Assembly: GCF_050314255.1 (NCBI RefSeq)
Contig: NZ_JBNPMZ010000019.1
Span: 1 to 55,043 of the forward strand
Direction: 5' to 3'
DNA length: 55,043 nucleotides
DNA from: Claveliimonas sp034178805
GTDB taxonomy: Bacteria > Bacillota > Clostridia > Lachnospirales > Lachnospiraceae
This document shows, piece by piece, positions 1 to 8,501 of the stretch. A program made the position numbers and the translations under genes. The first letter of the stretch is position 1. Each line of letters begins with the position of its first letter. The notes under the pieces are model-generated. The model was not told the origin of the DNA, ran no database searches, and saw nothing but the letters and a program-made list of their open reading frames with translations.

Positions 1-310
1 CAGCCATTTCCAATTCCTTTTCCAACCACTTTTCATACGCTTCCGCTACAATTTGTCTGTTATAAGGCTCAAGTTCTTCAAATAAACAGGAATGAAAACC
101 ATATTGACTGGAAACTTCTTTTAGAAATACCATGGCACCATATGATTTCATTTCCCCTCTGATAAAAGTGTAAATTCTTCCTTTCTCAAGATTATCTTCA
201 CAAAAAACAGTCCCATCGCCCAGATAATCAAGTTCGTTTTCTACACATCTTATTTTTCGGACATTAGGATTAAATACATTAACTGCTGTTATTTCTTCTA
301 CTGATTTCAT
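1..310 (-). CDS. Hypothetical protein, cut off by the window edge
   Basis: An open frame starts at an ATG ending at 310 and runs out of the window at position 1, so the C-terminus is missing. A GAGGGG ribosome site lies about 8 nt upstream. The visible 103 residues begin MKSVEEITAVNVFNPNVRKI and end in a charged stretch with EAYEKWLEKELEMA. No signal peptide, membrane segment or motif that I recognise is present. The amino-acid use is ordinary for a soluble cytoplasmic protein. It lies downstream of the broken AlbA-type regulator, but a 354-bp spacer with a 27-bp palindrome separates them, so it probably has its own promoter. No function is offered. Confidence 0.6.
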   Translation of the reverse strand, partial: MKSVEEITAVNVFNPNVRKIRCVENELDYLGDGTVFCEDNLEKGRIYTFIRGEMKSYGAMVFLKEVSSQYGFHSCLFEELEPYNRQIVAEAYEKWLEKELEMA

Positions 311-436
311 TATTAAATCCCCTCGTATCTTTTACTAATGAAATGATAATTCTTCTTTGCTGCAAAGCGTCATATAAAAATGTCTCTTCTCTACCGTTTT
401 GCCTTGGACATAATCGCAAGATGATTGCTCCAACTA

Positions 437-463
437 ATTTGTGTCAGCAGTGCTGACACAAAT
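437..463. promoter_or_regulatory. 27-bp perfect palindrome, possible operator
   Basis: Two 13-base arms (ATTTGTGTCAGCA and its complement) flank a single central G. There is no T-tract on either side, so it does not look like a terminator. It lies about 127 bp upstream of the partial gene that ends at 310 and would suit a dimeric repressor. The regulator is unknown. Confidence 0.45.
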
Positions 464-582
464 ACATCATTGCAGTAAATCCTCGACTTCTTATTACCAC
501 CATCCCTAATGTGTTTTATCATATCAAAAATAAGAACGCAAAGATTTGTTTTATATATTTCACCAATAATAAACTCATTTTC

Positions 583-683
583 ACTCGATAAACTCGAAAT
601 ATTTTTTGTTATTTTTCCTGTTATTTCAGGCTTTCATCAATATTTTCGAGTGGAAATCGAGTTTTTATCGAGTTTCACTCGAT
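583..683. repeat. Cluster of six TCGAGT/ACTCGA hexamers
   Basis: ACTCGA occurs at 583-588, 592-597 and 677-682, and TCGAGT at 646-651, 657-662 and 668-673. The last two copies form a perfect hairpin, ATCGAGT-TTC-ACTCGAT, at 667-683. The cluster overlaps the stop codon (665-667) of the broken regulator. No long T-tract follows on either strand. It could be a multi-copy protein binding site or a 3' RNA structure. Apart from this and the palindrome at 437-463, I see nothing in the 311-664 spacer. Confidence 0.4.
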
Positions 684-1978
684 TTCATATATTTACTGGA
701 ACGCCCTGCTCCAACTAATTGAATCAAAGATTCTCCTCGCATCTTATCCAAAGCACTTCTTGCTTGCTGCTTAGTAAATCCGCACAATTCTCTGGTTTTT
801 TCGTTTGTTATAGATCCATTACCTTCAATATATTCCATAATCATTTCTTTTGCCTTAATATACTGAATTGATCTGTCTTTCGTATATTCCACTGTAGATT
901 TTACTGCCTCATACGTTCTGGCAGTCAGCATATACTCTTTCCCAGAGACTTCAATCAAGCCATCTCTACTCATATCGTTAAGACTTTTTTGAGCCATATC
1001 TCTTGTTCCCTGTATTAGATCTGTTGCCGTGGCAAGAGAAATCCTACGATTATCTGTTAAATAACGCAAAATCATTAACTCAGAAAGCGAAAAATTCCTT
1101 TGACGTAAATTTTGTTCTCTAGCCACAAACTTCACAAATTCCACGTCATAAATAGCACTATAAATTGACAGTGACACCGCATCATTATATGCTCTGTATT
1201 CCGGATATGGTTTACCGGAAGACACCATATCTCTAAAAATAATATCTACACCCTGCCCCGTTCTCTGAACATACTTTAACCGTTGCAGTGTTTCAGCAAT
1301 CAGCTTATTCCGTGGCACAGAAGGATGAGTAATAATGTTGTGTTCTGTAATACCTTCTGGAAATCCTCCTGGATTTTCAATCACAATTTTATCCTGATAA
1401 TGTTTCACATACACAGCCGCCTGGTTCTGGTAATCTCTGTGTGCCAGAGCATTCAACAGCGCTTCCTGAAACACCCTTTCTGAAAAATCTACGATTTCCA
1501 ATCGAAAAAGTCCCACCTGAACATTTACAATTCGGTTCGCATCCTGTATCTTCTCAGAAAGTCTGTCGATTACAGAAATAATCGGCGCTGTCATATCCAG
1601 TCTTGCATCATATTCTTCCAAATTTGACTGTGAATAATGCAGATAAATAACCTCTGCCTGCGGAAGAAGCCGATGAATTGCCTGCTCTTTTCCTACGAAA
1701 AGTAATCCAGCTATCGTTAACTTCAAATTCCCTGCATCATATTTAGTGAGTCCCAGGTCACTCAGAAAAGCCATATCTTCCATTTCTGAAAGTGTAGATT
1801 CAGGATCCCTTGCTTTCAATTTTTCCTTTAATTTATAAATTTCCAGCTTATTAATATCATCTTCTGTACTTTCCACTATAATTTGTCCGGAAAAATCAGG
1901 ATTCTGAACAGCAGAATATTTATTACTCATCTCATCTGGATAATATGGTTTAGAATTCTTACTAAGCCTTCTTAACAT
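665..1978 (-). pseudogene. C-terminal part of a frameshifted AlbA/Schlafen-type transcriptional regulator
   Basis: This 437-residue frame holds the ATPase-like and winged-helix parts of the widespread AlbA_2 / HATPase_c_4 regulator family. Around residues 165-215 it shows EALLNALAHRDY followed by IVIENPGGFPEGI, the conserved block of the ATP-binding-like domain. The C-terminal ~150 residues have two stretches typical of winged helices. It begins ATG TTA AGA AGG, overlapping the stop of the upstream fragment by 7 nt. Adding one base at the junction would fuse the two frames into one protein of about 550 residues, the usual size of the family. A single-base deletion is therefore likely. Translational coupling of two half-proteins is the alternative. 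Confidence 0.65.
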
Positions 1979-2328
1979 CTGCCATCCGTCGTTGCATATG
2001 TTGTTCCATCATGCTCAACAGATAAAGTAATCACTGTCTTGCCCTGATATTCAATCTCCCCAGCTTCTGTAAATAAAGGCGGTCTTGTTTTATCATAAAT
2101 AGCTTCCACAATATTCTGTAAATCATAATTACCTGTGCATCCAGTAACTTCTCCATTATCTTCCACGCCAAAATAAACAGTTCCACCTTTGCTATTAGCA
2201 AACGCAATTAATTCATCTACCACTAACGCAATGCGTTCTTTCATGCCGGAAGCCTTTACCCAAGATTTAAATTCTGTATTAATGGATTCTCCCTTTTGAA
2301 GAACTTTTTCGAAATCTAATCTAGTCAC
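1972..2328 (-). pseudogene. N-terminal part of the frameshifted AlbA/Schlafen-type regulator
   Basis: This 118-residue frame begins at a GTG (2326-2328) behind GTGGTGA and carries the AlbA_2 (Schlafen-like) DNA/RNA-binding domain. The diagnostic segments are ESINTEFKSW near residue 14, then ELIAFANSKGGTVYFGVEDNGEVTG and a later LSVEHDGTTYATTDG. The frame stops at 1972-1974, exactly where family members continue into a YxRxGxSN-like segment. That continuation is found in the next frame (LRRLSKNSKPYY). The intact family usually acts in transcription or stress regulation, sometimes near defence islands, but no partner gene is visible here. Confidence 0.65.
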
Positions 2329-2510
2329 TGAATCACCACTTTCCCTTATTTTACGTATTACGATACATTGCCCAAAATATTATTATTTTATCTATTTTAC
2401 CATACAAGATTAATAAAATGGGCAATAAAATAATTTTGTCCATTCATTTCCAAATTAGACATTGACAACAATATATTGAAAATTTGTGTAAAATCTATAC
2501 AAAAAATTCA

Positions 2511-2539
2511 TGGCAGATAATCAACACCATTATCTGCCA
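2511..2539 (-). terminator. Rho-independent terminator after the GMP synthase gene
   Basis: An 11-bp perfect stem (TGGCAGATAAT with its complement) has a 7-nt loop. On the minus strand a GAATTTTTTG tract follows. It lies 26 bp past the guaA stop codon. Confidence 0.8.
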
Positions 2540-2564
2540 CGTAAAATAAAATATACAATTATTT

Positions 2565-3857
2565 TTATTCAAACTCTATTGTTGCCGGCGGTTTCGGGCT
2601 CATGTCATAGCACACTCTGTTTACATTCTCCACTTCCATCAATATCCGGTTGGTAATCTTCTCCAGCACTTCCCAATCCACCTTTTCAATGCTTGCTGTC
2701 ATGGCATCGATGGTGTTGATTGCACGGATGATTACCATATACTCGAAGCATCTCGCATGGTTCTTCATACCTACGCTCTTGAAATCCGGTACTACCGTGA
2801 AGTATTGCCATACCTTCTTATCCAGTCCGGCCTTTGCGAATTCTTCACGAAGGATTGCATCGGACTCGCGGACTGCTTCCAGACGATCTCTGGTGATTGC
2901 ACCAAGGCATCTCACACCCAGTCCCGGTCCCGGGAATGGCTGACGGTATACCATGTGTGGCGGCAATCCAAGCTCGATTCCGCAGGCACGTACCTCGTCT
3001 TTGAAGAGCTGCTTTAACGGCTCTACCAGGTCAAACTGCAGGTCTTCCGGAAGTCCTCCTACATTGTGGTGTGATTTTACCATCTTCGCTGTCTTGGTTC
3101 CGCTCTCGATGATATCCGGGTAAATGGTTCCCTGTCCAAGAAAATCGATACCGTCTAATTTTCTTGCCTCTTCTTCAAATACGCGGATGAATTCTCCGCC
3201 GATGATCTTTCTCTTCTGTTCCGGATCTGCTACGCCGGCCAGTTTTCCAAGGAATCTCTCGGTTGCATCTACGTAGATGAGATTTGCGTGCAACTGATTC
3301 TGGAATACCTCTACTACACTCTCGGATTCATTTTTTCGCATTAGTCCATGGTTTACATGAACGCACACCAGCTGCTGCCCGATTGCTTTCAGGAGAAGTG
3401 CTGCCACAACAGAGGAATCCACACCTCCGGACAGGGCAAGCAGAACTTTCTTGTCTCCTACCTGGCGTCTTACCAGTTCTACCTGATCTTCAATAAAGTT
3501 TTTCATATTCCAGTTCGGCTCTGCTTTACAGATGTCGAATACGAATTTTTTCAGGGTTTCTTCATCCGGCAGCTCAGCCAGATTCTGTTCGCATTTTGCA
3601 GTCGGATGATCTACTGCCATCACCGGATATCCCTGTTCGTAAATGGCAGGATTTACTTCTACCGGAACACCGTCCACTACACGATTTTCGCCGCCATTTA
3701 AAATGATTCCTTTTACATTATCAAGCGCATTCAACTCCTCCGGAGTAATGTCATGCGGGTGAATCTCGCTGTACACTCCCATGTCACGAATGGCTCTTGC
3801 CAGCACTGTATTCTCGGTACTTCCCATATCCAGAATTACAATCATATCCTGTTTCAT
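2565..3857 (-). CDS. guaA: GMP synthase-like protein with a degenerate glutamine amidotransferase domain
   Basis: GMP synthase converts XMP to GMP with ATP and ammonia. The ATP-pyrophosphatase part is intact: the PP-loop SGGVDSS lies at residues 143-149, followed by the C-terminal dimerisation domain with FPGPGLGVRC and a KPPATIEFE end. The N-terminal class I amidotransferase domain is only about 105 residues, against roughly 190 in ordinary GuaA. Its GIILNGG strand remains, but the nucleophile-elbow GICYG, the catalytic Cys and the His-Glu pair are absent; that stretch reads PVMAVDHPTAKCEQNL. The total of 430 residues is about 80 short of the family norm. The start at 3857 is chosen because AGAGGAGAAC precedes it; an in-frame ATG 24 nt upstream lacks a site. 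It lies 39 bp after the CofE-like gene. It is probably ammonia-dependent. Confidence 0.85.
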   Translation of the reverse strand: MKQDMIVILDMGSTENTVLARAIRDMGVYSEIHPHDITPEELNALDNVKGIILNGGENRVVDGVPVEVNPAIYEQGYPVMAVDHPTAKCEQNLAELPDEETLKKFVFDICKAEPNWNMKNFIEDQVELVRRQVGDKKVLLALSGGVDSSVVAALLLKAIGQQLVCVHVNHGLMRKNESESVVEVFQNQLHANLIYVDATERFLGKLAGVADPEQKRKIIGGEFIRVFEEEARKLDGIDFLGQGTIYPDIIESGTKTAKMVKSHHNVGGLPEDLQFDLVEPLKQLFKDEVRACGIELGLPPHMVYRQPFPGPGLGVRCLGAITRDRLEAVRESDAILREEFAKAGLDKKVWQYFTVVPDFKSVGMKNHARCFEYMVIIRAINTIDAMTASIEKVDWEVLEKITNRILMEVENVNRVCYDMSPKPPATIEFE

Positions 3858-3896
3858 AAGTGTTCTCCTCTCACCAAACATATCAAATAAGCATTT

Positions 3897-5096
3897 CTAG
3901 TTCGCATCTGATGTGTAATTATCAAAATATCCCTGTACCAGGATTACCGGTGTTCCCTTATCACCGGAGCCGCTGGTCAGATCGCAGAGCGAACCGATCA
4001 AATCGGTCAGACGTCTCGGCGTAGTCCCCTGTGATGCCATATTTCCGACCAGATTATCCTGTTTCTCCTGAATCCTCTTAGAAATTGCTTCTTTCAGCGC
4101 CTCACCGGACAAATCCTTGAAATCATTATCCGCCAGATATTTCAGCTTGATTTCATTCGGTGTTCCCTCAAGTCCCGGTGTGTGTGCCACGGATACACAT
4201 GGGTCGGCAAGCTCCCATATCTTTCCTACCGGATCTTTGAAGGCGCCGTCACCATATACCATAACTTCTACATGCTTTCCTGTCTTCTCCAGAATCTGTG
4301 CCTGCACTTCTGCTACCAGATCAGAACAGTCGCGCGGGAATAACTTGACAGATTCTTCCGTGGATTTATTAGAGCCCAGAAGTCCATATTTTTCATTACA
4401 TCCACTTCCGTTTACCGGGCTGGTAAGAATGTCGTCCATACCGCATACCACTTCTGCACCTGCCGCTTTCAGAATGCGTTTTGTCCGCGCACGTGTGTGG
4501 ATATCACAGGTAATAACCTTCTTCGTATACTTCAGGATTTCTCTCGGATTATTTGCGAAAATGACTTCTACCTCTGTTCCTTCACCACGAATAAGGCTGC
4601 CGTAATATTCGACATAATCTACTCCGGTAAATGGATGCTTATTTTCTCCGAACAGTTCTCTGTAACGCTTCTCATCCAGCACATCGCTGTACGGATTAAT
4701 GCCGGCTTCATCAAGCTGATCCAGTGATACCAGCTCATTTCCAACTTCGTCACTTGGATAGCTCAGCATCAGAACCACTTTTTTCGCTCCTCGTGCCATA
4801 CCTTTCAGACATATGGAGAAACGGTTTCTTGATAAAATCGGGAAAATAATTCCGATCGTCTCTCCGCCTAATTTTGTCTTTACGTCCTCTGCAATGTCGT
4901 CTACGGAAGCATAATTCCCCTGGGATCTCGCCACGATAGATTCTGTCGCCGCGATAACATCTCTGTCATTCAGCTTAAATCCTTCACTTTCCGCTGCTCC
5001 CAGCACACTCTCAACAATGATGTCTGCCAGGTTATCTCCTTCTCTGATAATCGGACAGCGGATACCTCTTGAAATAGTTCCTACTCTTCTTTCCAT
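3897..5096 (-). CDS. Coenzyme F420-0:L-glutamate ligase-like (CofE family) protein
   Basis: This 399-residue protein matches the CofE/F420 gamma-glutamyl ligase family, which uses GTP to attach L-glutamate through a gamma link. The N-terminal RCPIIREGDNL and DVIAATESIVARSQG correspond to the family's nucleotide- and substrate-binding start. A later YGDGAFKDPVGKIWELADP block is typical of the longer clostridial form. Classical CofE is near 250 residues, so about 150 extra residues are present. Gut Lachnospiraceae are not known F420 producers and no other F420 gene is visible, so the true acceptor is unknown. A GGGGGAAAAAGG site precedes the ATG. It sits between the CPBP protease gene (35 bp) and guaA (39 bp), suggesting one transcript. 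Confidence 0.75.
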   Translation of the reverse strand: MERRVGTISRGIRCPIIREGDNLADIIVESVLGAAESEGFKLNDRDVIAATESIVARSQGNYASVDDIAEDVKTKLGGETIGIIFPILSRNRFSICLKGMARGAKKVVLMLSYPSDEVGNELVSLDQLDEAGINPYSDVLDEKRYRELFGENKHPFTGVDYVEYYGSLIRGEGTEVEVIFANNPREILKYTKKVITCDIHTRARTKRILKAAGAEVVCGMDDILTSPVNGSGCNEKYGLLGSNKSTEESVKLFPRDCSDLVAEVQAQILEKTGKHVEVMVYGDGAFKDPVGKIWELADPCVSVAHTPGLEGTPNEIKLKYLADNDFKDLSGEALKEAISKRIQEKQDNLVGNMASQGTTPRRLTDLIGSLCDLTSGSGDKGTPVILVQGYFDNYTSDAN

Positions 5097-5131
5097 ACCT
5101 TTTTCCCCCTTGTTTGGTTACTTCCACTTTA

Positions 5132-6076
5132 TCACATCGTCTTCATTATTTCAAACAGAACCGAAGCTAACACCACGCACATTCCCAGAAACAGCATAAA
5201 TCCGGCTATGGCCAGCAATATAATAAAAGTCTTTGTTTTCTCTTTTGATAAAAGTCCTTTATCATATCCCGGCTGTCCCCGGTGAATCAAGTAGTTACCG
5301 ATATAAATAAGAAATGGTGCAGCTCCTCCATATATAAGATAAATACCAACGGTTGCCGGAGGAATTCCCATCATCTGTATAGATGCTGCCGCCCCCATAA
5401 CATCCTGCCCGCCATCTTGTGTCAGACTGCCAAGAACCGCCATCATTAACACCGGAACTGCATTATTGATAAAATGAAAGAGCATATTGTAAAACATATT
5501 TTCCGTTTCAAATAACAGATATCCCATAGCGATACCCAGCATCATGGTCGGAATCATGCGCCAGATACTTCCATGAAATGCTCCGAAAATGGCCGATACA
5601 ATAAGAATTGCTGCCCAACGGCTCTTCATTGTCCGGAAACAGGAAAGCAGCGCTCCGCGAAATGCCATTTCCTCACAGATGGCAGGAGACAGCGCGACGA
5701 CGAAAAGTCCTAATATAGTCGGAAGACTATCGATCATTCCCTGAACTCCCTGACTTGCCCCCATTACTTCAGCCGGGAAGAAATAGGCAATAATGATAGT
5801 GACCGTCATGCTGGCCAGATATGCTCCCAGCCAGAGAACCAGGGTACCCATCACCTTAGAGAATTCTGGTCTCTTAAAGGGAAAAATCATTTTCATTTTC
5901 CCGTGAAATATCACAAATACTCCCACCGCAATTACGACCAATAGTATTTCTGTTATTAATGAGCTGAATATTCCCAGATAAGGTGCCAGCATATCTGCCA
6001 GCCAGAAAATATCCAGGAGATATAATGCGATCAGAAGGACTGCCACTCCATAGGGTTTCAATGTTCTTTTGTTCAT
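5132..6076 (-). CDS. CPBP family intramembrane metalloprotease
   Basis: This 314-residue polytopic membrane protein has about eight hydrophobic segments. It carries the CPBP (Abi/Rce1-like) motifs in order: EExxxR as EEMAFR at residues 135-140, FxxxH as FGAFH ending at His168, and HxxxN as HFINN at 201-205. All residues expected to bind metal or support catalysis are present. Family members cleave prenylated or membrane-bound substrates or process peptides in Bacillota; the substrate here is unknown. The ATG follows AAAAAGGAAGTGGCATT. The gene is 35 bp upstream of the CofE-like gene and 68 bp downstream of the DUF5714 gene, so it may lie in the same operon. Confidence 0.85.
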   Translation of the reverse strand: MNKRTLKPYGVAVLLIALYLLDIFWLADMLAPYLGIFSSLITEILLVVIAVGVFVIFHGKMKMIFPFKRPEFSKVMGTLVLWLGAYLASMTVTIIIAYFFPAEVMGASQGVQGMIDSLPTILGLFVVALSPAICEEMAFRGALLSCFRTMKSRWAAILIVSAIFGAFHGSIWRMIPTMMLGIAMGYLLFETENMFYNMLFHFINNAVPVLMMAVLGSLTQDGGQDVMGAAASIQMMGIPPATVGIYLIYGGAAPFLIYIGNYLIHRGQPGYDKGLLSKEKTKTFIILLAIAGFMLFLGMCVVLASVLFEIMKTM

Positions 6077-6144
6077 AATGCCACTTCCTTTTTCAGTCTT
6101 GTTTTATTCTTTAACCCCAGTACTCGCTTCAAGTCGTTTCTTTT

Positions 6145-6852
6145 CTATGCTCTCTGCGTGTAGAACGGACAGATTCTTCGAATACACTGCTCATTCTCCC
6201 GGTCAAATGTACAGCTGATTTTCTCCGGAATCTCCAATTCCACACCAAATTCCTCCCTGATTACTTTTGCAGCAGTCACAACCGCAAGGAAAGAGTCTCT
6301 CTTACAGCATCTTGGTCCACTGATGCTTCCGATGCTCTCGAGTGCCCGGGCTGTCATCAGATTCGACTGTCCCCAGGATTTCCCGCTGAGCGGTGTTGCT
6401 TTCTTTAAAATACTGTAAGCGATGCCCGTACTGACTGCAGCTCCGCAGCAGCCCCAGAATCCGCAGATACCTCCCGGCACTTCTTTTCCCCGTCTTACCA
6501 TCTCGGTCATTGCCCACTCATAGTCAAGATTGCCGCCGCAATTGCGAAATGCTGTTAATATTGCCGCGCCGACCAGCACATGATGTTCCGGACCGTGCAT
6601 ATAAATATATGGATTCTCCATAATTTCCTGCATAAGTGTGATTGGATTTCTGCTTTGGGAACCGCGGCACATCTCCTCGATTACCTCAATTCCCCTTTTA
6701 CTGTGGCAGTCATCACACACATAATGATCATCTTCGCAGCTTACATTATTTTCAAAAATTTTATGACAGATACTGCATTCCATCTCTCTGGCATTTTCAT
6801 AATAAACCAGTGGTTTTCCACACACCAGACAGGCTCCTCGTTTATTTTCCAT
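6145..6852 (-). CDS. DUF5714 domain protein with N-terminal zinc-binding Cys clusters
   Basis: The protein of about 235 residues begins MENKRGACLVCGKPL. Its first 50 residues hold three CxxC pairs (CLVC, CSIC, CDDC), consistent with one or two zinc sites. The rest matches the DUF5714 family, with GPEHHVLVGAAILTAFRNCGG, a GGICGFWGCCGAAVSTG block and a Cys-rich C-terminal CIRRICPFY. Such proteins occur in anaerobes and are sometimes linked to redox or radical chemistry, but no function is established to my knowledge. The start at 6852 is preferred because GGGAGG precedes it; an in-frame upstream ATG lacks a site. It heads the CPBP-cofE-guaA gene row and runs divergently from the next gene. Confidence 0.75.
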   Translation of the reverse strand: MENKRGACLVCGKPLVYYENAREMECSICHKIFENNVSCEDDHYVCDDCHSKRGIEVIEEMCRGSQSRNPITLMQEIMENPYIYMHGPEHHVLVGAAILTAFRNCGGNLDYEWAMTEMVRRGKEVPGGICGFWGCCGAAVSTGIAYSILKKATPLSGKSWGQSNLMTARALESIGSISGPRCCKRDSFLAVVTAAKVIREEFGVELEIPEKISCTFDRENEQCIRRICPFYTQRA

Positions 6853-7108
6853 AGCGATTCCTCCCATTTTTTGTCGTAACTCTATTCTAACACAGCACAG
6901 GCAATATGTAATCAAACTTTTTGTGAATTTTTTATGTCGTCTTTTTTATTTGATTTTTGGGGATTTCTTCTTAAGAATTTGTGGAAAAATATTCAGAATT
7001 TCTTCAGAATTTCCTCTGCTATATCTTTATTTCTTTTCGATAGAATGTACACAGAATAAAGAAAAGGCACTTAACTATACATTAATGGAAACACAGGGGG
7101 AAGTGACT

Positions 7109-7726
7109 ATGAGAGAAGAAGAGACGATAAGAGCTAAAACACTGCAGGCAGAACGATTTCTGCTGTCTATCCACCCATTTACAGAAATAAATTATCAACG
7201 CAGCTACTCCGCAGATTCTCTGATTCTATTATTTTTCACCTTCTCCGGAATTGGCTGGCTATGGGAAGTATTTTTACATATTATTGAGGACAAAATGATT
7301 ATTAACCGTGGGGTTATGACCGGTCCCTGGCTGCCTATCTATGGAATTGGCGCCCTTTTGATTCTTCTGGTTCTGAAGAAATGGCGCAGCAGACCATCCG
7401 CTTTATTTGGCAGGATCATTCTGCTCTGCGGTGCAGTGGAATATCTGACCAGCGTGGGACTGGAGCTGTTATTTGGCGTGCGTTGGTGGGATTACAGCGA
7501 TATGCTCTTTCAGTTTCAGGGCAGAATATGCCTGGAGGGACTGTTGATCTTCGGACTGGGCGGACTTTGTATCGTGTACGTTGCCGCCCCGCTTTTAGAC
7601 AATCTGTTCCGAAGATTATCTCCGGCGTCCCGCCAGGCACTTTGTGTATGTCTGCTGGTAATCTTCTGCGCAGATATGATATTTTCCATGTTTCATCCCA
7701 ATATGGGATTTGGAATTACAACTTAA
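7109..7726 (+). CDS. Putative ABC-transporter-permease-like membrane protein (PF06541 type)
   Basis: The 205-residue protein has four to five membrane segments after a ~45-residue cytosolic N-terminus. The stretch GVMTGPWLPIYGIGALL and the later LEGLLIFGLGGL are typical of the CmpB-like, ABC-transporter-permease-annotated family of Clostridia. No ATPase or substrate-binding protein lies nearby, so transport is only an inherited label. The start at 7109 is chosen for the ACAGGGGGAAGTG site; the frame is open 186 nt further upstream without a usable site. It is convergent with the sirtuin gene and its transcript appears to stand alone. Confidence 0.75.
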   Translation: MREEETIRAKTLQAERFLLSIHPFTEINYQRSYSADSLILLFFTFSGIGWLWEVFLHIIEDKMIINRGVMTGPWLPIYGIGALLILLVLKKWRSRPSALFGRIILLCGAVEYLTSVGLELLFGVRWWDYSDMLFQFQGRICLEGLLIFGLGGLCIVYVAAPLLDNLFRRLSPASRQALCVCLLVIFCADMIFSMFHPNMGFGITT

Positions 7727-7755
7727 TTTTCATGAATATTGCTCATGATGCTTGT

Positions 7756-8484
7756 CTATCTGACAAGTATCTGATCCAGAATCTCTCCGATAGGCGCCGC
7801 GATACTCAGCTCTGCTCCCACTTCTCTGGCAGTAGCGCTTTTATTGATGACTACCAGGTGTCTGCCGCGGAAATAATCAATAAATCCTGCTGCCGGATAT
7901 ACGACCAGTGAAGTGCCGCCGATAATCAGTGTGTCGGCCTGACTGATTTCCTGAATACTGCGCTGAATGACCGATGAATCCAGTCCTTCTTCATACAGCA
8001 CCACATCCGGCTTAATGATCCCGCCGCACTCGCACCGGGGAATTCCCTCCGAATGTTTCACATATGCCGCATCGTAGAATTTCCCACATTTCCGGCAATA
8101 ATTGCGATGAATGCTTCCGTGAAGCTCCAGCACGTTTTTGCTACCGGCCGCCTGGTGAAGACCATCAATATTCTGGGTAATCACTGCCGACAGTTTGCCC
8201 GCCTCTTCCAGCTGTGCAAGCTTGATATGAGCCGGATTGGGCTTTGCGTCCAGGAACATCATTTTCTCCTTATAAAATTCATAGAAAGCCTCCGTGTGAT
8301 GCACGAAGAAAGTATGGCTTACGATCTGCTCCGGCGAATATTTATACTGCTGCTGATACAGTCCATCCGCACTTCGGAAATCCGGAATGTTGCTCTCGGT
8401 AGACACGCCTGCGCCGCCGAAAAACACGATCCGGTTACTATCATCTATGATTTTCTGTAATTTTTCTACTTCCTGTTCGTACAT
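7756..8484 (-). CDS. cobB: NAD-dependent protein deacylase, Sir2 family
   Basis: This 242-residue sirtuin removes acyl groups from lysine side chains using NAD+. It has the NAD motifs GGAGVSTESNIPDFRS (residues 23-38) and TQNIDGLH (103-110). The catalytic His is 122 in LHGSIHRN, and the zinc site is Cys130, 133, 151 and 153. The length is standard for a class U/III bacterial sirtuin. GGAGGGATCAGGT precedes the ATG. It lies 17 bp after fabT and is probably co-transcribed with it. Acetyl-CoA consumed by the adjacent fatty-acid operon and protein deacetylation could therefore be linked, but this is inference. Confidence 0.92.
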   Translation of the reverse strand: MYEQEVEKLQKIIDDSNRIVFFGGAGVSTESNIPDFRSADGLYQQQYKYSPEQIVSHTFFVHHTEAFYEFYKEKMMFLDAKPNPAHIKLAQLEEAGKLSAVITQNIDGLHQAAGSKNVLELHGSIHRNYCRKCGKFYDAAYVKHSEGIPRCECGGIIKPDVVLYEEGLDSSVIQRSIQEISQADTLIIGGTSLVVYPAAGFIDYFRGRHLVVINKSATAREVGAELSIAAPIGEILDQILVR

Positions 8485-8501
8485 ACCTGATCCCTCCTGC
8501 T

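Noticed and set aside
2462..2494. Plus-strand TTGACA with a TAAAAT-like hexamer
   Set aside because: The spacing is 19-21 nt and no plus-strand gene follows.
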